Below are positions 54,416-64,000 of a DNA stretch of 64,000 bases, piece by piece; position 1 is the stretch's first letter, and each line of letters begins with the position of its first letter. The stretch comes from Branchiostoma floridae (lineage: Eukaryota; Chordata; Leptocardii; Amphioxiformes; Branchiostomatidae). A program made the translations under genes and the position numbers. Location of the stretch: positions 22,967,737-23,031,736 of the forward strand of contig NC_049989.1 of assembly GCF_000003815.2 (NCBI RefSeq). Direction: 5' to 3'. Below the pieces are notes generated by a model. The model ran no database searches. It saw only the letters and a list, made by a program, of their open reading frames with translations, and was not told the DNA's origin.

Positions 54416-57400
54416 TTTCGCACGTAAATGAAGGCTGTGGTATGACTGATGTCACAACGTACACTGCTCTGCGCAATTTCCCAATTAAGGCGTAAGACGA
54501 TTCTTACAAAATCCAGCTGTTTGTGACTGAAAAGGTTCAGTGTAGATCAAAAATCGACGGACGGTTCTGTCAGAGCTCCTGACTTAATCATACCACAAAT
54601 AACTCTTACCGCGAATGCAAACTAATAGTTGCAGTTCATTTGTTTTTTCAATGACATTTTGGCAGTAGAATGACACAAGAAACGATATCAACCAACCAAA
54701 CCCAACCAGATTGCCAAACAAGTAAGCAACCAAACAACTAAGCAAGTAAGCAACCAGCCAACCAACCAAGTAAACGATCGATTGGATGATAGATGGTTGG
54801 TCGAAAAACTAATTTCGTTCTGGAAAATAGAGGAACAATAAAAAAGTAAAACTTACGTGCTTCCTTTCTCAGAGGGATGGTCAGATTTTCCGTCTCTTTA
54901 AGATCTGCAAAGTCTTGCTGGCCGGATAAGAGGTGTTAAGTTTCAGTCCTATAAGGCGTTTCCTACCTGCCGTAGACGACGATCTACCAGGTGAGACACT
55001 TGTTCCATGGACGGAATTTCTGGAAACACAGGAATTTCTGTGTACGTGGTTCAACTTTGTTATAACAAAGAGGTTGAAAAATTCCTCTTTTGAACCTCCT
55101 TGGTTACAAGAAGTTCGCTGGAGCAATCGTCCTTTTTCAAATCTTTTCCAGTCCGGATAGTCGTTGCACCGACTACATGATAACAAGCTAAGATGTTCGC
55201 TTCAATCACGTTTCAAACGCTGATGGAGGACAGGAACGTGAGGCAATCCGCAAGCATGGGACAAACCCATGGACGGCTACATCATACCTTCTGATGTATA
55301 TATCACTCTACCGTTGCACATTTGCCAAACGGCGGCGCCTCTACTCCTGTCTTCCCATCTTCTACAGATCTCGCGGAAGGTTCGCGTAGGTGGCCAAAGT
55401 AACAAAAAAAGTATACAATTTGGGATCGTCTATTCAAAGCATAGGGGTGTAGCAAGGTGTAGTAAATAAAAACATTGCCCATTGACTGCTGAATTATGAA
55501 GGTTGTCATAAACAGCAGAAACGCCGAAGAAAACAGCTAACTTGTGTTTACTTTTGTTAATGGCATCGGCTGTGGTATAACACGTTAGATGACAATACTG
55601 AATATCAAGAACCCCTGTTCTTAGTTCGAAATGGCCCAGCCTGGTAGTGAGAAGAGGCTCGGTATTCTTCACCAGGTGATAATTGTGACACCTGATATGC
55701 AGGTATTTGGATCCAGCCAGGTGCGCGCGTGCCTAGTATCGGGTTTCACCCTTAATGCACGCTGTAGTGTTCGGCTATGTGAAGCTCTGCTATTGTCCGG
55801 TGTCACGCTGGATAATTGTCACCTGCCAAATATTTTCCCCGACACTTTATAGGGTTTATATGGACACTTTATCGCGATACTTTAGAGGGCTTTGTGTATT
55901 AGAACTCCTAAAAAGTGGCTTAAGGGTAAATTTCGGTATTTAGACTGCCTATTCTTAACAATGGGAAACATGGCAGCAAGAGGCTGTCAAAAATCACCTA
56001 GTTTTACAATATGAAAAACTCACATTGGCATGGTTGTCCGGCCTCTTAAGAGTAATTTGACGACAAAAAAAGGAAAAAGAATTACGGCGGAATTATGATA
56101 CGCCATCAAAACATAGGTGGTGACCTTTTCACCCCTTTTCACTGTCTGAAAACAACACCAAAACACCTAACTTCTAAGGCCTATTGCAACCACAAATATC
56201 ACTAAAAATCTGGGTTTTTTTTTCAACACAATATAGAGACTACAACCCTTACCTATAATATGCCTCTTCAAAATCCAAGCATAACCCATGAAAAACATTT
56301 GTACAGGCACTTTGGCCAAGGGTACCTAATCATTTTGATAGTCAATGGATAGTTCCCTAACGGAACTATCCTAGGACATAAAAGCTTATGCACCAAAGTA
56401 GCTTTGTGTAAGGTGAAGCGTTTATGTGTACTGCGAAATATGGTCGCTATGTGGCGTCGCTGCCCAATGCCCTGTGACACAACATCGCAGTATACTTTAC
56501 ATGGGTCGGCAAAAATTATTGTACAGTCCCGTTATCCCGTTACCCCGGCTATTGTATGTCTCTTTCCAATTCATGCGGACAGTGTTTAGTGGTTCAACAT
56601 GTTTGCTTGCATGAGGACCACTCGCAAACCCTTTCCAAAGAACCCGGTGTCAACACAGGGTTCTTTTATATGGCTCGTTCAGTATTTTGTACCACAGAAC
56701 GGCGCTTATAAAATGTATTCTCTTATAGTGACACGTTCAGTGTTACAATATACATTGTTTGCACGGCACGGATATCGTCTGCAAATTATTTCTGTAGAAC
56801 CTGCAGACATTAGCGTAAGCTACATCTAATGACTGAATCCTCCAGTTTTTGGTATCATACAAAGGCGCTTATCATATGCGTATTCTTCTCCTGGAGTGGT
56901 TACTATGAGCACATCGGGAAGTAATGGCAGAGCACACAAGAGTGGTGAAATGGCGGGAAAATAAAGTCGTCTGCTTCTCCCTAGCAACAGGGACGTACTA
57001 TTGTTCACTAACAGGTGGCACGGACGTCAATGTCGTCTGATCTCCATGGTAACGCGGCAATGTTCTTCGCACAAGTTCAAAGTGACTTTGTTCTTATAAA
57101 ACTGGGTATAAGAGTTTTTGTTTTGATAAGAGAAAAAATACTACTTCTTCTAAACGATGGGACATACTAATCGACTATGTTCGTATCTCACAAGTTTAGA
57201 CGCCATTGCGAACGAGATAGAAAAGCAATACTAAAACCCGACGTATAAAATATCTATTGCTCAGGTAATTGTTACAGCTAAGGACACCCCCCCCCCTCCC
57301 AAATTCAAGATGGCGGAAGGTCACTTGACGTGGTCAATTGACTGTTTGTAGACATGTCAAATCACTGATGTTGTTTGTTCTCTTGTTAGGCTGTTTGTTT

Positions 57401-59589
57401 TGTTGTTAGGTTGTCTGTTTTGCTGTTTGTTCAGCCGTCTTTTTCGCAAGACGACAGAGGCGGCTTTAAGTTCTAAATAATTACAGGGACTACAGAGAAT
57501 GCTATGACTTCTGAATAATTTAGAACCGTGCGTTTTGTTCTCTTATTGATATACGTTACGTAACCAGAGAAAAGAAATCACGTCCGTAAACCTAGTCTAC
57601 CTGTGTTTTATAAGCGATAAGGTGGCCACAATGTTTAGTTACCGATTAGATTAATCACCCTGTTGTTGTGTGTTAGCTGTTAGTTCTTAATTTTCTAAGT
57701 AAGTCACAACAACTAAAGTCCTTTTACACAATGCTTTGTATACAAAATTCGACGTACCTTCCTCTTGTGGATAGTATCATATTCGATTCATTGATGTAAT
57801 GTATGTAACATGTAGCGTGTTGAAAAAGGTACAACGATGATTGTAGTTGGTAGAAAAAAAAGCGTTAACGTTGACTTGGGAATTTATAAATGCCTGAACC
57901 ATTTTTTACCTTGCCTCCAAGATTACGAACTGATTTCCAGTTCCCACTTAATTTGTCGACTTGGACTCTCTTGAGTCAGCACTGCATGTTTCTGTACAAG
58001 GCCGTTGCCCTGTGAAACGCATTGGGTGTTACATGTAGGAATTATTGGAAAGCACAGTACAGTCGGCCGCTCTACTCTGTAGTGATGAAAAGTAGTTCAA
58101 CATCACTGAACGAATTGGATTTATTCCCAGCGGTGCGTTAGATTGAAAGAAGTGTTGTTATAGTTATATTGCCGGTAAATGCATTTGCTTTCACGGTAGT
58201 TTTATTAAGCGGTAGGGAGATTTCGCAGTGTTTTACGTTCACGGCCGAAACAATTCTACATCAAAGTAGGATTACAAAAATCTACATTAAAGTAGGATTA
58301 CAAATTAAAGTAGAAAAAAAACACACACACAAACACAAAAATACAAACATTGCGCACATTTCGACATTTACAGTAAAAAGAAAATCAAGGAAATGACTGT
58401 GTGTGTATAGGTAAGAGCATTTGTCAAAATCATTTTCAGATCTTACTACTACAGTTTAGTGTACCCAGTTCCAGGGACAGTTCGCACATTATATGTGTCA
58501 GGGTGTGAGGGACAGGTGGTTCCTTTTGATCTGGCACCTGTAATCACGTAAAATGATGATTAATGACTCCCCCCCCCCCTCAAGCTAAAGGGTAACTCGG
58601 GCCTTCTTTTATCAGGTCAAAGGTCACCCTCGCCACTAGCCATCAGGAAAGTTTACACCTGAAACATTACACCTGAGGTTTACACCTGCCTGACAGCTGC
58701 ACAGGTGAGAGATACAGGTGGTTCATAGGTAAGGCGGCCACTTTTGTCTCCTTTACGACGCTTTTTTTGAAGCTACCATGCATGCTACCATTTCAGACGG
58801 TAGCATCGTTGGTGAATGCAGTGAGAGTCACCATTTTTAAAAGCCAGTGCCAATCAGGGACTGTAGTACAGACAACCGGTACTTCTAACCTACTTAGGTT
58901 AGAAACAACATAACTACCTGGCCACTGTGGGTACTGATTTTTCCTTTTTGGACTTATTTCCCCCATTATTGAATGAATGAAGACCTTTATTGTACAATTT
59001 TGCCCAACCGAGCTAAGTACAGGTCACAACAAGTCAGGATATATACATATAAAGGTGTCACAAATCTAGTCTAGCACAAAAGTTCGGCTTCTTCTCGCTT
59101 CTTGGTAATAGTGAAAATGTAGGACTGTATGGGTTTCGCTATTGTCGGTTTGTCAAAACGCATGAGAAATATAAACTTGTCAGTGCTACTCATGTGTCTA
59201 AAATGAGGGAATCTACTTTCTATATAACTAAATTACAAGCATTACATAATGGTGGCCACCTGTCCTATGTGACTTTATTCGTCGGGTCCAATACTAGGAA
59301 ACTTACCACTCTACGAGAGACGATACCTAGGTTTTTAGAGTTATGAGAGATGCATACGTTATGACACATGATACTTTCTATATTTTATGTGAGGCATAGA
59401 CAATCACAAATGTCCAACTAATCATGTCTTATGTTTTTCCTTGTCATTCGTAATGGTGAAAGAGAAACAAAAGACTGGCTAGTTATCTCCCATTGAAACT
59501 CCCAGCTAGGTGTGTCTTGCTGCAGGGTTTCCTGTGATCAAAACCCCCTTCCTATAACTTGTCATTGTTCTGTGTTCTCTTGGTTGCCC

Positions 59590-60060
59590 TATGGCGTCAT
59601 GTTGCCATAACGGTTAGGGAATTTGGCCCAGAACCCAGAGGTCCCGGGTATTTGACATGCTAACCGATGTTCTTTGGCTCTTGTCGTCTCGCGAGACGGT
59701 CAATAGCTTCAGTCAGGGCCTCAGTCGTTACTGGTTACAGTTCTTGCCTGGCAGTGCCTTTGATGACCTATAAGTCCAATCTTGGCACGGCAGCCTCTTC
59801 CACAGAAGGTGCAGGTGACCACTTCTCCGGTATTCGACTCCACTGTACCTTTCTTCCCATAGTTAAGGCACTTTACACGACTTTCCTCACTCCACCCAGG
59901 TGTAGCAATGGGTATTCCTGACTTCGGTTAGGGAGATAAAGGAGTGGAGGGAGGGGGCACTGACTGTAAGACAGTGGAAGGAGGAGGTTTGGCTCCAACT
60001 TCCAATACTGTGCCCTAGATACAGTAGATACCAACCCACTGCCTCTGTGACCTTAATACG
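59590..60060. repeat. Composite SINE-like element
   Basis: CATAACGGTTAGGGAATTTG and CCCAGAGGTCCCGGG resemble a decayed tRNA-like head. GGCACTTTACACGACTTTCC, CTCACTCCACCCAGGTGTA and GACTTCGGTTAGGGAGATAA lie farther on, strings I associate with interspersed repeats of marine animals (memory only). Confidence 0.4.
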
Positions 60061-61500
60061 CTAAATATTGTATGGTACTACCTTTCTAATAGACTTAACG
60101 TAACAGGCTTTTACGCATTGTTCCAGCGCAGTCTAGATGTGTCGGGTAAATTAGGCGGCAAATTAGTAAACAAAACATCCGTTAACAAAGGGTGAACACA
60201 AACAAAACAAATGTGATGTAGTGTGGTAGGAGACGTAAGAAGAACCTACGGTATAGCTTTGGTGTTATAGTTATACTTATGGTATAGGGACAGGTAACGT
60301 TTGGGGCAAGAAGTAATATTTTAAAGGTTCAAGAGGACTGGGCATGTCGAAAAGTAACTTAAAACGAGGAGAAAATTTAGGAATAAGATAGTATAAACTA
60401 TTTAGCAGTACTTGCATATGGATCGATAGTTTTTGGCTTAGTACCTTTTGAACTAAAGTTATTCGATTCTACATGGGAAACGTCTGACCGTTTCCAAGAT
60501 CTATCTAGTAGCTTCTAATCTTGAGTAACTGTTGTTTCATAACGTTCATCGTCGCCGTAACGATTTAGATTTGTCATTTGTTGTTTTCATGGTCTCGCAT
60601 CAGTTTTAAAATTGCGCGTCGTCTACTTGTATTAGAGAAACATCAAGTAACATCTACTAGTATGGTCGTCGAAACGTTTACGGAAGAATTAAATGAAGGT
60701 TGTGAAACGAAGAAGACCTTGTTCAATTGATCTACCAACCCGGTAAAAGTATTTACGGATATTCGAGTAACATTTTACACGCCTCAATGTTCTATCCACC
60801 TACCGAAATGACATGTATTATAGGCTTAAGGAAACAGCCCGGTGTATTGTGTGGGGAGATGGATGACTGTAATTACGTGTTGACACAATCGGTGTCCAAA
60901 CTGCAGGGTGCGGCGGGCAAACCTGTTCTTAAAGCGCTCTTAGCGGTGTCTTCTGACGTGAATGATGACGTACCTGTCAGAAGGCAGGTGCGAACAGGTG
61001 ATTTGGGTCACACCTTACCCAAAGGTGTCCCACGTACAGTCTTCACTGTCTTTGTTTGAAGGACATTTGGTGGGCAAAACGGCATCTCCTGTCAATAAAA
61101 AAAACGTCTTATTTAAGTCCATGACTTCCCATATCTAAACTATAATTCAGTCTCTTTTATAGAGGTGGGCGGTAAAAGAGTTCATCCAATGCGTTACACT
61201 GCTTTATTTTTACAATTGCTGCAGCATGGCTGATATATAATGATTAAATCTGTTCTTTTTCAGCCTTACTGTGTCTGTGACAGAACCGATGATCTCCACA
61301 TGATCTACCAGAGACAACTTAAGTTTGCGGGGCACAGCCACAACTGTCATATTCATAATACCCTCAATCTACTGTCATAAGACCAATGTGACAGTGTTTT
61401 TGTGCCAATCCATCCACGCTGAGTGTATCAACGTCCTTCAATTTTGAACTCGCGAATAAGTAGTTGGATCTATGAAGTCGCTTATGATTTTTTTCTCCAC

Positions 61501-61548
61501 AGGGAAGGCAACGATGACGTGATGACGTCATGATGACGTGACCCTGAC
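61501..61548 (+). promoter_or_regulatory. Channel-gene 5' UTR segment with overlapping mini-uORFs and a CRE octamer
   Basis: A probable 5' UTR exon follows the acceptor TTCTCCACAG (ends 61500). It contains ATG-ACG-TGA at 61514-61522, ATG-ACG-TCA-TGA at 61522-61533 and ATG-ATG-ACG-TGA at 61530-61541, each stop overlapping the next ATG. The palindrome TGACGTCA at 61523-61530 equals the CREB/ATF consensus. An in-frame TGA precedes the main ATG at 61549. Confidence 0.5.
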
Positions 61549-63845
61549 ATGGATCAGGAGGATTTCTGGTACCGACTGGCAGCTGCCTACGTCACGGATG
61601 CCGTCAGTTTGTTTGTTTGTTTGTTTGTTTGTTTGTTTTTCCGTTTGTTTGTTTGTTGACCAATTGGTCCGAGGTGGATTATAATGCCTATTTGACTTTT
61701 TGAATCACCGTGTAACGCAAGTCTTCTTGGAGATGGAGTTCCAAGTTCATCCTTGTCATGCTTGCTTCACTTTGCTGTGTTTCTGTAGTTAGAAGGGCGC
61801 CACCATGCGGTCGGACTTGGAACGAAAATTCTGCTGGGAAAGACACACGCTGCCAGGTACCGGCGTATATTGTTTTCATCCTTGATGACGACAGTAGTCA
61901 CTTTAGTTCTTTAAACTAATATAACATAGAACTTAGCAAAATAGAACTTATGTGTACCACTTTTAAGTATTCTGGAAGACATGGTTATTAAGTCCGATGT
62001 TTTTAATCTCAGATGTCTGATGGTGCAGTGCCACCCCCTCTGCACGGGGGCGCTGTTGCTGACGATCGTGTTCCACTGCGCGCTGTCCCACTGGGAGCCT
62101 GCGCAGATGGTGGCAGCTAGTGCGCAGCTGCGGCCCTGGGTGCTGTGGGGCGGGGTCGGCTGCACGGCCGTCTATTGGTTGGACACATTTCTGACGGTAA
62201 GGAGGCAGCTTAGACCAAAAATAGGAGCAAGCCTGGGCGTTTTGCAAGATGTGTGACGTTTCATTGTCCCATGTGACTTACACGTCAATAACACGTGGCT
62301 TTAAAAGTGGGTCATATGTGCCAGAAAGTGTGTACCGTCCTCCGTCTCCGTATCGGTCTATAGTCAGATAAACAGAAGGGGGCGGCACCAGTTTTGTGAT
62401 ACGCGACGTCACAGTGGCTGTTTCTCTGTATAAGTCTCTACACCGACAGGGGGTGGCACCAGCTTTTGTGACACGTGACGACAGCAGCGGGTCATAGGTG
62501 CCCGGAAGTTTGTACCGTCCCCAATCTCTGTATCATATTCACTACACAGACTGGGGACGGCACCAGCTTTGGTGGCACGTGACGTGATCAGTGGGCCATA
62601 GATGATCTGGAAGTCTGTACTTTAATGACACTGGCTTTTCTGACACATTCACCGTTGATATCAGTGTTACTTTATGATAATCAATTATAGACTTACGCCA
62701 AAAAGCACTTACTCAAGCAACTAGATATCGTTTTGGAAACGGTCAGACGTTTCAGATAGTATCCACTATCTTTCGTCAGTCACACTTGCTTTCAAGAGTA
62801 ACTGCTTTTTGGCGTATCTTATTACCGGGATGTCTAACCTACATCGACGTAGTGAAGACTTATTTCATAACTTATCATATCACAACAGATGGCTCACATG
62901 ACGCCGCGTGGGTTCTTCAGGCTTCCGCACAACATCTTACACGTCATCCTTCTGGTCCTGCTGACGTCAGACTACGTCATCTACACGTAAGCATTGACAG
63001 TGCATTGCATCTCGATGGTGACTTTGGAAAAGACTTAATCAAATCCTAAGGTTTGTGATGCTCGAGACTACTAAGTAGTCAATAGACGAATTCGTCGAAT
63101 CAATTGGTATAAAAGGATACTCTCAAAGCAGAGGTTAGGCTCCGGCTGTTTTTTATTCGTTTTGGGGGGGGGGGGGGGGGGGCTTTCTATTTTGTATTGT
63201 ATCTTGTATTGCCAAAACCTGCATTCTGAGCCATGTTTTGATGGCCTTTGTGTCGATGGAATGCAATACAAAATAGAAATTAAGCCCGACAAAAAGGACG
63301 AAAAACGTTTTAAAAATAGCCGGAGCCAAATCGCTGCTTGGAGAGTAATAAAAGGTACTTTGTTTGAATCAACCTTGATTTCAATTTTGACAGCTTTTTT
63401 CTCACTGTTTTGTGTTGGATGTTCACCGCAGTCTCAGTGGTCGGCTGATATTCCGATGCCTGCGCCCATTTCTCTGGCTGCTGAGGGACAGGACCACAAG
63501 GGGGTATGTAACATGCACTTCCCCAGAACACTGCTAGGTGACGCTGTGCTGGAAATGTAAAGCATATAGTCAAACAAAAGGGCTGGCATTGGTTTTATGT
63601 ACTAATAATTTCTTATATACCAGTAAATTACTAGTAAATATTTGTATACTGGTGAATTTGCACCACAATGTTCAATCTTAAACTAAAGATTCAGAAAGTA
63701 TTTTCTCGCCAACCTTACAGCGTTGTCATGGTGATGGCCGGCATCACCCCTGACCTACTGAAGTTCCTGTTGCTGACGTCACTCTGCGCACTGTGGCTGG
63801 CGGCGGTCGGGATTCACCTGTTGTCTGGGATCTTCCATTCACCCG
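61549..63845 (+). CDS. Two-pore-channel-like (TPC) voltage-gated-type cation channel, N-terminal part (6 coding exons, runs off right edge)
   Basis: Exons 61549-61602, 61789-61856, 62013-62196, 62889-62986, 63432-63503 and 63721-63845 (601 nt so far) have matching phases. The start ATG has an upstream in-frame stop. The translation begins MDQEDFWYRLAAAYVTDA. It then gives S1 (TGALLLTIVFHCALSHWE), S2 (LWGGVGCTAVYWLDTFLT), S3 (NILHVILLVLLTSDYVIY), a short Arg-bearing S4-like exon (RLIFRCLRPFLWLLRDRTTR) and S5 (DLLKFLLLTSLCALWLAAVG). The LAAxYVxDA start and the LRPF-type S4 with ITPDLL before S5 recall domain I of TPC1/2/3, endolysosomal or plasma-membrane cation channels. The pore loop and second repeat are beyond the window. 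Another 6-TM channel family is possible. Intron 1 opens with a TTTG microsatellite and intron 3 carries a tandem repeat and a MITE. Confidence 0.66.
61609..61658. repeat. (TTTG)n microsatellite at the first channel-gene donor
   Basis: TTTGTTTG repeats begin about 7 bases into the intron, right after the GTCAGT donor. Confidence 0.95.
62290..62640. repeat. ~105-bp tandem repeat, 3 copies, in channel-gene intron 3
   Basis: GGTCATA(T/G)GTGCC(A/C)G(G)AA..TGTACCGTCC, then GG(C/A)GGCACCAG(C)TTT, then GTGA(T/C)ACG(C/T)GACG recurs near 62310, 62455 and 62505 with variation. Confidence 0.7.
62695..62815. mobile_element. ~121-bp MITE with ACGCCAAAAAG...CTTTTTGGCGT ends
   Basis: The ends pair: ACGCCAAAAAGCACTTACTC against AGAGTAACTGCTTTTTGGCG. 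The centre GGTCAGACGTTTCAGATAG matches 43925-44047. Confidence 0.85.
63118..63347. mobile_element. MITE, CTCCAAGCAGAGGTT family (copy 4)
   Basis: Left TACTCTCAAAGCAGAGGTTA, right CTGCTTGGAGAGTA. Inner arms CTATTTTGTATTG and CAATACAAAATAG pair. A poly-G tract follows the left arm. Confidence 0.85.
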
Positions 63846-64000
63846 GTGGGGGTCATTTTTATGTGGCCCGTTATCGTTACGTTTTTTATTTCAATATCAA
63901 ACGGGACGAAATACCTCTTATATTGCGACCTACGCGTTATGCCAGAAAATATTTTGCTAAATGTTTTTCACTTCGAAAACCGCCGATTTCACTAAGCCTT

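Larger units (their letters stand above)
47854..61500. other. Repeat-rich intergenic interval between the LRR gene and the channel gene
   Basis: About 13.6 kb with no exon set that could be supported. Identified pieces are tandem repeats (48250-48940, 50635-50900), MITEs (52959-53166, 53529-53690, 54265-54415), simple repeats, a T-rich stretch at 52235-52400, and an SINE-like composite near 59590-60060. A stretch with AATGAATGAAGACCTTTATT (58972) resembles a retroelement 3' tail. Both flanking genes point away from here, so it should hold their promoters and 5' leader exons. Open frames up to 159 codons (for example 51033-51512) show no recognisable domain. Confidence 0.6.

Noticed and set aside
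61264-61380. Possible exon starting CCTTACTGTGTCTGTGACAG (YCVCDRTDD)
   Set aside because: It has an acceptor-like TTTTTCAG, but the frame ends in a stop without a donor, and no partner exon or family was recognised.

Overview
The window looks like a piece of an invertebrate chordate genome, most likely amphioxus (Branchiostoma). This is inferred from protein similarity recalled from memory plus the mix of compact vertebrate-like genes, introns full of MITEs, tRNA-derived SINEs, a dead LINE and many tandem repeats. No search could be run, so the species call is tentative. Two runs of N (28638-28737 and 35967-36201) show it is a draft assembly.

Six spliced genes account for the coding content, in strictly alternating orientation. 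(1) CFAP251/WDR66-like, minus, 3747 down to the left edge (first five exons). (2) PIGL, plus, 4129-7359, complete in six exons (254 aa). (3) YDJC carbohydrate deacetylase, minus, 13306-9373, complete in five exons (297 aa). (4) PIGS, plus, 14316-31293, complete in 13 exons (596 aa). (5) A large leucine-rich-repeat transmembrane protein with an internal mucin-like Ser/Thr domain, minus, 47853-33421, about 17 visible coding exons and at least one hidden in an N gap. (6) A two-pore-channel-like cation channel, plus, 61549 to beyond the right edge (first six coding exons). Splice phases are consistent at every junction that can be read, which is the main support for these models. Genes 1/2 and 3/4 are head-to-head pairs over short shared promoters, 2/3 and 4/5 are tail-to-tail, and 5/6 diverge across about 13.7 kb of repeat-rich intergenic DNA.

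Functionally, PIGL (second step of GPI-anchor synthesis) and PIGS (GPI transamidase subunit, last step) sit together with YDJC between them; YDJC and PIGL are unrelated de-N-acetylases. The other three genes (ciliary WD40 protein, LRR receptor, ion channel) have no obvious link to that pathway.

The most striking pattern is structural. At least eight tandem duplications straddle exon/intron boundaries in CFAP251, PIGS and the LRR gene. They range from two copies of 92 bp to 37 copies of about 24 bp, so that real splice sites sit beside arrays of near-identical decoy sites. The window also holds a 4.8-kb element with 145-bp inverted ends and a strongly A-rich/T-poor interior inside a PIGS intron, a truncated LINE with a mutated reverse transcriptase, several MITE families, and a MITE that begins at position +5 of a 5' splice site.
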